IMG/VR virus record: IMGVR_UViG_3300050821_002736
Coordinates: 1 to 51,064 of that record
Length of the DNA: 51,064 bases
Source: a virus
Strand: one strand, 5' to 3'
The notes beneath the pieces are model-generated. The model saw only the letters and a program-made list of their open reading frames with translations, did not search any database and was not told the origin of the DNA. Positions 9,070-16,880 of the stretch are shown here, one piece after another (position 1 is the first letter of the stretch; each line of letters begins with the position of its first letter). The position numbers and the translations under genes were made by a program.

Positions 9070-10002
9070 ATGAGTAATACAATGGTCTTATCCGATTTTG
9101 CAATTGCTGCAAGACCGGTAACTTACACAGCTTATGGTTTGGAATATGCTAAATTAGCAAAATTCTATGAACAAGTAGCTACTGTTGAAAAAATGGATGC
9201 CTATGTCGACGAAGATATTCGTCTGGCTGGTTTTGGTCGTCTTCAAAAGAAACTAGAAACTGAAGCATTTACCCTTGACAGAATTCGTCAAGAATACGTA
9301 ACTCGCTATATTGCAGTTGATTATGCTTTAGGAGGTGCCGTTTCTCGTCGAGCAATTGAAAGTGCAAAAGGTATGGATATCCTTGGCAAGATTGCTATGG
9401 AACTTGCAAATGCAAATGTACAAGAACGTAATTTTCGCATTGCTGCAATTTTCAACAATGCATTTGATTCTTCTGCTCAACCAATGGCAGATGGCGCTTC
9501 TTTAGTGACAACTTCTGGTGCTTCTGTTAGTGGGTTAAATGCAACTAATAGATTAGCTGTAGATGCCGCATTCTCTGAAGCTTCATTGGAAACAATGTTA
9601 ATTCAAATTGCAACTAACTCTCGCAATACACGTGGTGAATTATTGACAATTACCCCAGAAAAACTGGTTGTAATGCCTCAAGAAATTTATGACTGTAGAC
9701 GTATTCTTCATTCAACACTAAGACCTGGAACAGCAGACAATGATGCTAACGTTCATAGTTCTTTATTTAGTGACAAAGATATCTACACTTCACCATTACT
9801 TACTGATACCAATAATGATATGTGGTTTATCTTAACTGATATAAATCGTAAAGGTCAAGGCATTAAACTAAAAGAAGCTCGTGCTTTTGAGATTGAAACT
9901 GATGTTGATTTTAGAACTTCAGCAGTTTTGGTCAAAGGTGAAACCTCCTTTATTGCTGGTGTTACTGATCGTCTTTGCATTTATGGAACTAATGGAACCT
10001 AA
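9070..10002 (+). CDS. Major capsid protein
   Basis: A 310-residue protein in the coat position after portal, chaperonin, scaffold and decoration genes. It has the mixed character of an HK97-fold coat: an N-terminal arm, a long charged helix (EDIRLAGFGRLQKKLETE), an Ala-rich helix (KIAMELANANVQERNFRIAAIF) and a C-terminal beta region (FRTSAVLVKGETSFIAGVTDR). The strong RBS (agaggaataa) fits high expression. The GroES-like protein may serve this coat. Confidence 0.85.
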   Translation: MSNTMVLSDFAIAARPVTYTAYGLEYAKLAKFYEQVATVEKMDAYVDEDIRLAGFGRLQKKLETEAFTLDRIRQEYVTRYIAVDYALGGAVSRRAIESAKGMDILGKIAMELANANVQERNFRIAAIFNNAFDSSAQPMADGASLVTTSGASVSGLNATNRLAVDAAFSEASLETMLIQIATNSRNTRGELLTITPEKLVVMPQEIYDCRRILHSTLRPGTADNDANVHSSLFSDKDIYTSPLLTDTNNDMWFILTDINRKGQGIKLKEARAFEIETDVDFRTSAVLVKGETSFIAGVTDRLCIYGTNGT

Positions 10003-10054
10003 GTTTTAGGTTTAATAAGTTATTTATAGTGTAATAAGGACATTATACTTCACA

Positions 10055-10110
10055 TGCTGTGCGACGCAAATCGACTTCTAAGGATAGAAGACACACAGCA
10101 CTTTTAATAT
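10055..10110 (+). terminator. Bipartite hairpin after the capsid gene
   Basis: Outer stem TGCTGTG (10055-10061)/CACAGCA (10094-10100) encloses an inner hairpin CTTCT (10075-10079)/AGAAG (10086-10090) and is followed by cttttaat. It sits between the capsid gene and the fibre cassettes. A partial terminator or RNA-processing/stability element that raises capsid mRNA relative to downstream genes is likely; the U-tract is short. Confidence 0.5.
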
Positions 10111-10125
10111 AAAAGGTATATAACT

Positions 10126-10566
10126 ATGTCAACAACTAAATTCTCTGGGCCAGTTGTCTCTACAAATGGTTTTACGGGAGCATTAACAGGTAATATTACA
10201 GGAAATATTACTGGCAATGTCACAGGAAATGTTACTGGAAATGTAACAGGTTATGTAGATGGACCAACTGAAACTATTGCGGCAGCAGGTGCTTTAAGTA
10301 CCACTACTGCAGAATCGCACCTTAATTTCGCAGCAGGTGGAGCAGTTACCTTAGCAGCCCCAACTATACATGGTTTAGTTAAGGTAATAGATGTGGCTGC
10401 ATACACTGCCAACTATACATTAGCTTTAACTAATGTAGTAGAAGGTACTGCAGGTACAACTGCAACATTTACTGCAACAACAGGTAGATTAGTTCTTTTA
10501 TCTGATGTTGGATTAGGAAAATGGATAGTTCTAAAACAATCAGCAGCCGGTTTAACATTAACCTAA
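10126..10566 (+). CDS. Fibre/decoration protein with Gly-Asn-Thr repeats (paralogue A)
   Basis: 146 residues. Residues 18-46 contain consecutive GN[IV]T units (ALTGNITGNITGNVTGNV), a repetitive beta-type shaft. The following ~95 residues (SHLNFAAGGAVTLAAPT...SDVGLGKWIVLKQS) are closely similar to the next gene, so the pair arose by duplication. Ser/Thr/Ala/Gly richness suits a virion surface protein such as a head fibre. Function not established. Confidence 0.7.
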   Translation: MSTTKFSGPVVSTNGFTGALTGNITGNITGNVTGNVTGNVTGYVDGPTETIAAAGALSTTTAESHLNFAAGGAVTLAAPTIHGLVKVIDVAAYTANYTLALTNVVEGTAGTTATFTATTGRLVLLSDVGLGKWIVLKQSAAGLTLT

Positions 10567-10573
10567 AAATAAT

Positions 10574-10996
10574 ATGCAAAATAATAATTTTTCAGGTATG
10601 CCAGTAAATTCTAGTGCTGGTTATAAAGTTGCTGGGGTTCAATTAAATTCTACCCCAGTATTTATTGATTCTAGAAATAATGATATTAATATGGAAGAGA
10701 ACATTACGGCAGTTGGCGCATTAAGTACTACCGTAGCAGTTTCTCATCTTAACTTTGCAGCAGGTGGAGCAGTTACTTTAGCGGCACCTACTAAACCTTG
10801 TTTTCTTAAAATAATTAAAGTTGATCAACATACTTCTAATTATACATTAGCTTTAACCAATATTGTAGATGGAACTGCATCAACAACTGCTACATTTACA
10901 TCTACATCAGGTAGATTAGTATTATTATCTGATAGTGTTACTAGCGGTAAATGGATTGTCATACATCAATCACCATCTGGCCTAACATTATCATAA
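10574..10996 (+). CDS. Fibre/decoration protein (paralogue B)
   Basis: 140 residues. The C-terminal ~95 residues repeat paralogue A almost position for position (VSHLNFAAGGAVTLAAPT, NYTLALTNIVDGTASTTA, GRLVLLSD, GKWIVIHQSPSGLTLS). The N-terminal 45 residues are unrelated and lack the GNxT repeat. A shared C-terminal module with exchangeable N-termini suggests one attachment or trimer domain with different shafts. Confidence 0.7.
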   Translation: MQNNNFSGMPVNSSAGYKVAGVQLNSTPVFIDSRNNDINMEENITAVGALSTTVAVSHLNFAAGGAVTLAAPTKPCFLKIIKVDQHTSNYTLALTNIVDGTASTTATFTSTSGRLVLLSDSVTSGKWIVIHQSPSGLTLS

Positions 10997-11019
10997 ATTT
11001 ATAATAGAGGAAATAATTC

Positions 11020-11649
11020 ATGGCTCGTCCTATTTATTATGCCATAGCACCTGTCGCAGCTGATACATCAGGATGGCTAGCGTCACAAACAAGATCTTCT
11101 GCCGGAGCATTAATTATCAATGGTACAGCTGCAGGAACTGTTTTAGATTTTGCAAGATTATTAAGCATTACATCAACAAGTAATTTAAGTGGACTTACCT
11201 TTACATTTACGGGTACTGATGCACAAGGTAGAGCATTAACAGAAACAGTAACTGGCCCAAATAACACAACAGTAAATAGCGTTAATTACTTTCAAACGGT
11301 AACAGCAGCTACAGTAAGTGCCACAATGTCTACTAATAATGTAAATGTTGGTTATACAGGTTCCTTAGCCACCCCATTAATAAAAATAAATCATTTAAGT
11401 AGGGTTGCGGCGGAAATTGCGGTAGAATTACAAGCTGGAACTGCAACATTTTCAGTACAAGAAACATATTCTAAGTCTGCTGGCGAAGCAGGTATTACAG
11501 AAATATGGTTTACACCAAGTACTTTTAGTGCCAAGAGTGCATCAACTTTAGGTCAAATTGACTTACATGCTAAGGCAGTAAGATTGACTACTAGTGCAAT
11601 TTCCGCACCAACTTTAAGTTTAAATATATTTCAAAATATTAGAGACTAA
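11020..11649 (+). CDS. Virion structural protein, beta-rich
   Basis: 209 residues, Thr/Ser/Ala-rich with alternating hydrophobic strands (LSGLTFTFTGTDAQGRALTE) typical of Ig-like or jelly-roll virion proteins. RBS agaggaaataattc precedes the ATG. It sits among fibre cassettes after the capsid gene. No exact family recognised. Confidence 0.65.
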   Translation: MARPIYYAIAPVAADTSGWLASQTRSSAGALIINGTAAGTVLDFARLLSITSTSNLSGLTFTFTGTDAQGRALTETVTGPNNTTVNSVNYFQTVTAATVSATMSTNNVNVGYTGSLATPLIKINHLSRVAAEIAVELQAGTATFSVQETYSKSAGEAGITEIWFTPSTFSAKSASTLGQIDLHAKAVRLTTSAISAPTLSLNIFQNIRD

Positions 11650-11654
11650 TTGTA

Positions 11655-12419
11655 ATGTCAGGATTAGATAATCAGGACATTAGTGCAACCTTTGATAGTT
11701 TATTAACTTTACAAAGTTTGTTGCCATTAGATTCTGTGTCCCCACAATTTATTTGTGATGGGCATGGAAATCAGACACAAATAAAAGTATCAACTAATAT
11801 GACGTATTTATATAATACGACATTTAATGGACCAATTACCTTTGCTGCTGGATACTCATTTTCTTCAGTAATACCAGAAAGTTCTGGCGGAACTGGACAA
11901 TCATCCGTTGCTAATATGTTTAATGTTTATTATCCATATGCTAGAGTAACTTTAGACGAAGAAAATGTACCTGTTGATTCTGATTGGCTCCTATTAGGAG
12001 ACCATTCAAATAGTGATTTACCTAATTTTATTCAATTAGGAACAATTAAAACTTACATAAAGAATAGTATAACAGATAATGATAGTAGTGGTGTAACTTG
12101 GAATGTTGTAACTGGAACTAGTCAAATATCCTCATCTAATAATGGGTATTTAACGAATAATAGTTCCTTAGTCACCATTACATTACCAATAACATTTTCA
12201 GTTGGTGATATTATAGAAATATCTGGAATGAATTCTGGTGGCTGGAAATTAGCTCAAAATATAGGGCAAATAATACACTTTAATACTGGCAGCACAACAA
12301 CAGGATCAAGTGGATATTTATCATCAACTAATACAAGAGATGCAATAAGATTAATAGGTGTTGTTGCTAATACAGAATTGAATGTATTAAGTTCAACTGG
12401 TAATATAACAATAGTTTAA
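11655..12419 (+). CDS. Fibre cassette protein 1
   Basis: 254 residues. It carries the fibre signature ESSGGTGQSSVAN. The C-terminal ~95 residues (VTITLPITFSVGDIIEISGM...GGWKLAQNIGQIIHFNTG...STGNITIV) match the C-terminus of the next gene. It is therefore a mosaic sharing its end module with cassette 2 but not its N-terminus. Probably an exposed head- or tail-attached fibre. Confidence 0.7.
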   Translation: MSGLDNQDISATFDSLLTLQSLLPLDSVSPQFICDGHGNQTQIKVSTNMTYLYNTTFNGPITFAAGYSFSSVIPESSGGTGQSSVANMFNVYYPYARVTLDEENVPVDSDWLLLGDHSNSDLPNFIQLGTIKTYIKNSITDNDSSGVTWNVVTGTSQISSSNNGYLTNNSSLVTITLPITFSVGDIIEISGMNSGGWKLAQNIGQIIHFNTGSTTTGSSGYLSSTNTRDAIRLIGVVANTELNVLSSTGNITIV

Positions 12420-12447
12420 TAATTTTCATTAGGAGTTTACAAAGTAA

Positions 12448-13314
12448 ATGGCCACACAAAATGCGATAGGCACTAACTACCCAATTAATATTGTGGATGG
12501 TGGTACCGGTAGTACAACTGCATCTGCTGCTAGGACTGCATTAGGCTTAACAATAGGAACAAATGTTCAAGCATGGGGTTCTCAGCTTGATACCTTTTCA
12601 GCCTATAATACAAATGGTATTTTTGTTCAAACAGCTGCCGGTACTTATACAGGTAGAACTATAACAGGTACTTCTAACCAAATTAGTGTCAGTAATGGTA
12701 GTGGTGTAGGCGGTAATCCTACAATTTCATTACCTTCAGTAGTTGACTTAAGTGCCGCTACTAATTTTAGAGTACCAGCAGGAACAGCTCCTACAATTGC
12801 TGTTACTGGTGACTTAGGAATTGATACCAATACTGATAATGTAAATATAACACAAGGTTCTTTAGAGTACTATGATGGAACTAGGGTTATGTATTGTATT
12901 GCAGTAGATACAATTCCTAGCACTAACAATTACGTACTTACCTATAATTCCGGCAGTCAAAAATATGTATTTTCTGCGCCAGGGGCAACAGCTACTACTG
13001 AAGTCACCGGAACAACTCAAACTGCAGCTGTAAACAATGCATATATATTAAATAATGCTTCACAAGTTACCTTGACCTTACCAACAACTGCAAATTTAGG
13101 AGATAAAATTGAAGTTATGGGCAAAGGTGCCGGTGGCTGGAAAATTGCACAAAATGCTTCTCAAGTAATCCATTTTAATACAGTCGACACTACCACAGGT
13201 ACAGGTGGATCATTAGCTTCGACACATCAATATGATTGTGTGACATTGGCTTGTATACTGGCAAATAATGGCTGGATTGTTAAAGCATCAGAAGGCAATA
13301 TTACTATTGTTTAA
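12448..13314 (+). CDS. Fibre cassette protein 2
   Basis: 288 residues. The N-terminus carries VDGGTGSTTASAARTALGL, TNVQAWGSQLDTFSAYNTNG and AAGTYTGRTITGT, a repeat familiar from phage tail-fibre proteins. The C-terminus shares the GDKIEVMGKGAGGWKIAQN...GNITIV module with cassette 1. It links the two neighbours: its N-terminus matches cassette 3 and its C-terminus matches cassette 1. Confidence 0.75.
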   Translation: MATQNAIGTNYPINIVDGGTGSTTASAARTALGLTIGTNVQAWGSQLDTFSAYNTNGIFVQTAAGTYTGRTITGTSNQISVSNGSGVGGNPTISLPSVVDLSAATNFRVPAGTAPTIAVTGDLGIDTNTDNVNITQGSLEYYDGTRVMYCIAVDTIPSTNNYVLTYNSGSQKYVFSAPGATATTEVTGTTQTAAVNNAYILNNASQVTLTLPTTANLGDKIEVMGKGAGGWKIAQNASQVIHFNTVDTTTGTGGSLASTHQYDCVTLACILANNGWIVKASEGNITIV

Positions 13315-13326
13315 GGTTATTAAATA

Positions 13327-13668
13327 ATGACTACAGAAAATGCAACAGATACTGGCTCCCCAATTACAATTACACAAGGTGGAACAGGAAGCACAACAGC
13401 ATCTGCCGCTAGAACAGCTTTAGGTGTTGTAATTGGTACTAATGTGGAAGCCTGGAGTGCTCAATTAGACACTTTGTCTAGTTATAATACTAATGGACTA
13501 TTTACGCAAACTGCAGCAGGAACCTATACAGGACGCACCCTAACAGGAACAACTGCTCAAATTATAGTTGTAAATGGCAATGGTGTTTCTGGAAATCCAA
13601 CGCTATCAATATCACCTAATGTAAATGCTGTAAGTGTTTTAATGGCCCAAGGTCTAATTTCTAATTAA
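13327..13668 (+). CDS. Fibre cassette protein 3 (N-terminal module only)
   Basis: 113 residues. Almost the whole protein matches the N-terminal module of cassette 2 (TQGGTGSTTASAARTALGV, TNVEAWSAQLDTLSSYNTNG, AAGTYTGRTLTGT). It ends where the shared C-terminal module would begin, so it is either a truncated copy or a stand-alone module. It has its own start and weak RBS and stays intact, which argues that it is used. Confidence 0.7.
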   Translation: MTTENATDTGSPITITQGGTGSTTASAARTALGVVIGTNVEAWSAQLDTLSSYNTNGLFTQTAAGTYTGRTLTGTTAQIIVVNGNGVSGNPTLSISPNVNAVSVLMAQGLISN

Positions 13669-13680
13669 TAAGAGGCTTAA

Positions 13681-14115
13681 ATGACTGCCAATACAAGTCC
13701 AATTTTCACCTTAACTCCTAAAAATGGTTATGCTAAGGCAACTGCTGCAGATGCTACGCAAGACGGTACTAATGCTAATGTAGTATCTGGTTATACTGCC
13801 GGTGCAAATGGAAGTTTTGTTTTAAAATTAATGTGTCAACCCATTTCTACATCTGGAAGTACAACAACTAATGCCGCCGCATTAAGAATATATATAAATA
13901 ATGGTAGTACAATTGGTACAGCTTCTAATAATATTTTAATTAAAGAAGTAACTTTACCAGCTACAGCAGTAAATCAAACTGGAACAGCTGAAGCAATTGG
14001 TATCGAAGTTCCATTGAATATACAACTGCAAGCATCATATGTGTTAGCCTTCGGGGTTACATCATTTGCTGCAAATACCCAATGGAATATTTGTACTATA
14101 GTCGGAGACTATTAA
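13681..14115 (+). CDS. Structural protein, beta-rich
   Basis: 144 residues, Thr/Ala/Asn-rich (SPIFTLTPKNGYAKATAADA...NGSFVLKLMCQPIS). It looks like a small jelly-roll or Ig-like virion protein. It is translationally coupled to the next gene through a TAATG overlap at 14113-14117. Function unknown. Confidence 0.65.
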   Translation: MTANTSPIFTLTPKNGYAKATAADATQDGTNANVVSGYTAGANGSFVLKLMCQPISTSGSTTTNAAALRIYINNGSTIGTASNNILIKEVTLPATAVNQTGTAEAIGIEVPLNIQLQASYVLAFGVTSFAANTQWNICTIVGDY

Positions 14116-15071
14116 TGTATCAAATAACTGGTAGCATACCAACCAATAACGATAAAATATCTATTTATCGTGGGCCAACTGCTGGCCTTAATACAAGTCA
14201 ATGGGTAACTTGGAATAAACCAAAAAACTGTAGTCATGTATTCATGTTACAATTTGGTGCAGGTGGTGGTGGTGCAGGTGGTGGAGCAAGTGCCGCATCT
14301 ACTATTGGTGCTGGTGGCGGCGCAGGAGGAAATGGAGCAATATCTAGTCTACTAATTCCAGCTTTTTTGTTGCCAGATGTATTATATGTTCAACCAGGAA
14401 AAGGTGGATCAAGTGGAAGTGGTCAAGTTCAAGGAGGATCGGCTGCTAGCGGAGGCGGTGCAGGTGGAACATCCTATATAACAGTTTTTCCAAGCACAAC
14501 TGCGGGATATGGTGTTTTAGTAGCTCCTGGTGGAAATGGTGGGAATGCAGCCAGTGGAGCAACAGCCGGAACAGTAAATACTGCCGCATCTGCCTCTACC
14601 TTAGGCACTTGTATTTATGCAACGGCAGGTATTAGTTTTTTTCAAGGTGGGGCCGCAGGACCCGCAGGATCAACAGGTTCAGTAACTGGAAGTAATGATG
14701 TATCATATGGTACTGCGTCTACTGTGACATATACAACTCCTGGAGCTGGAGGAGCAGGTGTAAGTGCCGCCAATGCCACTGCCACTGGCGGTACGATAAT
14801 TGCTGGAGGATTATGCCCAGGACTAATTGGAGGAGCTTCTAATGGTGGACGAGGAATAGATGGATTAAATTTATTCAGTAGTGAGAATAGGCCCTCATAC
14901 TTTACAGGAGGCTCGGGAGGAGGTTCTAATACAAGTGGAACAGGAGGAGCCGGCGGACATGGATCTATTGGTTCTGGAGGAGGCGGAGGTGGTGGAACCA
15001 ATGGAACTTCATCAGTTGCCGGGGCTGGTGGACAAGGTGGCGGTGGATTAATTATGATTGTGGCATGGTAG
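14115..15071 (+). CDS. Glycine-rich adhesin-like structural protein
   Basis: 318 residues from the ATG overlapping the previous stop (an upstream in-frame start at 14082 would lie inside the previous gene). From about residue 48 to the end it is dominated by Gly-rich runs such as GAGGGGAGGGAS and GSGGGGGGGTNG, separated by Ala/Ser/Asn segments, ending GQGGGGLIMIVAW. This resembles polyglycine-II-type receptor-binding tips (for example the S16 phage gp38 adhesin) and glycine-rich phage tail proteins. Whether it is a receptor-binding tip or a head fibre is not decided by sequence. Confidence 0.7.
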   Translation: MYQITGSIPTNNDKISIYRGPTAGLNTSQWVTWNKPKNCSHVFMLQFGAGGGGAGGGASAASTIGAGGGAGGNGAISSLLIPAFLLPDVLYVQPGKGGSSGSGQVQGGSAASGGGAGGTSYITVFPSTTAGYGVLVAPGGNGGNAASGATAGTVNTAASASTLGTCIYATAGISFFQGGAAGPAGSTGSVTGSNDVSYGTASTVTYTTPGAGGAGVSAANATATGGTIIAGGLCPGLIGGASNGGRGIDGLNLFSSENRPSYFTGGSGGGSNTSGTGGAGGHGSIGSGGGGGGGTNGTSSVAGAGGQGGGGLIMIVAW

Positions 15072-15077
15072 GTCAAT

Positions 15078-15614
15078 ATGTTTGCAGCAGTTTGGGGTAT
15101 ATTTAGTTTTTTTGGTACATGGCTGAAAGGATTTTTTGCTACTAAACAAGCTAAAATAGCTATGTGGCAAGAAGGACTAATTGGTTTGTTTTTGGCTTTG
15201 CGTCAAGCAGGTATAACTGATGTGGCCATAGCTCAATTAATGGCCCAAGTATGGATAAATGATTCAAACTCAGAACATTTTCTAGTTAGATCATGGAGGC
15301 CGATAGTTGCATTAACATTAATGGTTTTTTTAATAGCAATTATGACAGGTTGGGTTGATGCCCCAATATTATTCTCAAATCCTATTCCTCCTATGATTGA
15401 TAAATTATTAACAATATTTGGCGCTATATTAGGATGGGGTATTGGAGCTAGAACAATTGATAAAGGTATAGCCGCCATGGCAAAATCTAAAGTAGCTAAT
15501 ACAATTATGAATAAAATAGGAGATTCTGCAACTGAAGTTTTTGAAGATGTATCAAAATCTACTGCAGCAATAGATTCTTCATTAGATACTACAAAGCAAC
15601 CAGAAGATGCTTAA
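15078..15614 (+). CDS. Holin, GTA-type 3-TM family
   Basis: 178 residues. Hydrophobic segments lie near residues 5-20, 72-92 and 108-126. The signature SWRPIVALTLMVFL with IDKLLTIFGAILGWGIGART fits the GTA_holin_3TM family. The C-terminal 50 residues are hydrophilic. It would set lysis timing by permeabilising the inner membrane for the endolysins, which are encoded elsewhere (41627-42103 and 47725-48276). Unusually, it lies inside the structural operon. Confidence 0.8.
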   Translation: MFAAVWGIFSFFGTWLKGFFATKQAKIAMWQEGLIGLFLALRQAGITDVAIAQLMAQVWINDSNSEHFLVRSWRPIVALTLMVFLIAIMTGWVDAPILFSNPIPPMIDKLLTIFGAILGWGIGARTIDKGIAAMAKSKVANTIMNKIGDSATEVFEDVSKSTAAIDSSLDTTKQPEDA

Positions 15615-15638
15615 AATTATAGACAAAAGGTGTAGATT

Positions 15639-15797
15639 ATGATAATATTTTTATTAGGAGCAATTGTAGGATTGCTTTTAGGTGTCATTGTAATAATATT
15701 TGCAATGATTAAGTTTAATTTAAATACTACTAGTGTATTTTCTACATTAGGTGGGTATTTCTCAAACAATAGTTCAAGTAATAAAGAAGGTAAATAA
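15639..15797 (+). CDS. Small membrane protein, N-terminal TM
   Basis: 52 residues (MIIFLLGAIVGLLLGVIVII...). One N-terminal hydrophobic helix of about 24 residues is followed by a polar Ser/Asn tail. It is directly downstream of the holin with an aaaagg-type RBS. A holin partner, antiholin or spanin component is possible but unproven. Confidence 0.6.
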   Translation: MIIFLLGAIVGLLLGVIVIIFAMIKFNLNTTSVFSTLGGYFSNNSSSNKEGK

Positions 15798-15798
15798 T

Positions 15799-15942
15799 AT
15801 GGTAATGGCAATCGTTTCATTTGTAATAGGTTTTGTTGTAGGCGTTTTTAAGGATAATATTGTTTCAATGGTAAAAGGTGATATGAATCCTCCTGCGCCT
15901 CCAGCTGCTCCTCCTTCATCTCCACCTAACCCTGTAGTATAA
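15799..15942 (+). CDS. Small TM protein with proline-rich tail
   Basis: 47 residues. The single hydrophobic segment MVMAIVSFVIGFVVGVF is followed by a short basic region and a Pro/Ala/Ser C-terminus (NPPAPPAAPPSSPPNPVV). Its start overlaps the previous stop region. The TM plus Pro-rich tail recalls small lysis-associated or spanin-like proteins, but no lipobox is present. Confidence 0.55.
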   Translation: MVMAIVSFVIGFVVGVFKDNIVSMVKGDMNPPAPPAAPPSSPPNPVV

Positions 15943-15952
15943 TTAAAAATAA

Positions 15953-15981
15953 TTGACAAATAGTGTAGTTAAGAGTATAAT
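15953..15981 (+). promoter_or_regulatory. Perfect-consensus promoter inside the late operon
   Basis: TTGACA (15953-15958), a 17-bp spacer and TATAAT (15976-15981) match the sigma-70 consensus at all 12 positions. The ATG of the next gene begins 7 nt after the -10 box, where transcription should start, so its mRNA would be leaderless or nearly so. The promoter would boost the genes from 15988 onward. Confidence 0.75.
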
Positions 15982-15987
15982 TGTATT

Positions 15988-16182
15988 ATGATTACAGTAC
16001 ATGAATTTACATTAATTATGATACAATCTCTAACTACACTAATCTTATTTTCAATTGTAAATTTTTTATATAATAAATATAGAGTAACTGCATCAATTAA
16101 AGCCTGGAATAAAATGTTAAATGCAGTTAAACCAACATCTTCATTTAATAAAAATACTGACAATGAGACTAAACTACACTAA
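15988..16182 (+). CDS. Small membrane protein, probably leaderless
   Basis: 64 residues (MITVHEFTLIMIQSLTTLIL...). One hydrophobic helix at about residues 8-27 is followed by a basic tail with Lys/Asn. There is no RBS: the consensus -10 box ends only 6 nt before the ATG. Function unknown. Confidence 0.6.
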   Translation: MITVHEFTLIMIQSLTTLILFSIVNFLYNKYRVTASIKAWNKMLNAVKPTSSFNKNTDNETKLH

Positions 16183-16387
16183 ACCTAAAATTCCTCAAAA
16201 AGTTACATTATATGTAACTGGAATTTTTATAATTTTGTTTGCTATATTGGGTATTTTTATTTATTCATTTTTTATAGTATATGCATTAATATTATTTTAT
16301 ATAAATATAGTTAAAGTTATATGCTCTGAGTTTAGGAAATTAATTAAATTTAATGAGTATACATTCCGATCGAAAATATCGAAGTAG
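16163..16387 (+). CDS. Small two-TM-like membrane protein
   Basis: 74 residues from the ATG at 16163 (an upstream in-frame ATG at 16121 lies deeper inside the previous gene). A basic N-terminus (TKPKIPQK) is followed by a long hydrophobic stretch, VTLYVTGIFIILFAILGIFI and beyond, and a basic C-terminus. It overlaps both neighbours. Function unknown. Confidence 0.55.
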   Translation: MRLNYTKPKIPQKVTLYVTGIFIILFAILGIFIYSFFIVYALILFYINIVKVICSEFRKLIKFNEYTFRSKISK

Positions 16388-16877
16388 TTATCACAATAAT
16401 CAATATCCATTAATAGATGATAGAACAGGCTTTAGAATCTCTTCTAAAGATGCAATTGTTGATTATGGAGACATTGTAACCCATAAAAAGAATAAAAAAG
16501 GGATACCACAAACTTTAATATTACCAGAAATTCCTACAAATGAATTATATATAGATGGTCCAGTGCGGCCACCTAAATTTTATACCTATGCCTCTCGTGA
16601 AAATTATATGTTTATGGGCGATGTTGCCTTTAATGATAGGTCCTTTTTAAATTCATTTGGTTTAAATTTAGCTGAATTAAATCCAGATTACGTGACATTA
16701 CAACAGCAATTACCTACTTATTGGCAAACTGTGGATGCCACTTGGAATTCAATGCTAGGTAAATGGACCAATAAAACTTATAATCAAAATATTCAATTTG
16801 GACCTACAACATTTGTAGCTAATTGGGGCGATACAATACAACCAGAATTTCACCAAGTACAATTCGAAGGTGCATAA
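16353..16877 (+). CDS. Virion-associated hypothetical protein
   Basis: 174 residues, soluble, Asn/Tyr/Phe-rich, with RPPKFYTYASRENYMFMGDV and WQTVDATWNSMLGKW. It lies directly before the gp4-like tail-tube gene, suggesting a head-to-tail connector or virion component. No family recognised. It begins 35 nt inside the previous membrane-protein gene. Confidence 0.65.
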   Translation: MSIHSDRKYRSSYHNNQYPLIDDRTGFRISSKDAIVDYGDIVTHKKNKKGIPQTLILPEIPTNELYIDGPVRPPKFYTYASRENYMFMGDVAFNDRSFLNSFGLNLAELNPDYVTLQQQLPTYWQTVDATWNSMLGKWTNKTYNQNIQFGPTTFVANWGDTIQPEFHQVQFEGA

Positions 16878-16880
16878 TAA

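Noticed and set aside
14642-15076. Leftward proline-rich frame
   Set aside because: It is the reverse complement of the Gly-rich coding sequence (GGN codons read as Pro), with no RBS; a shadow frame.
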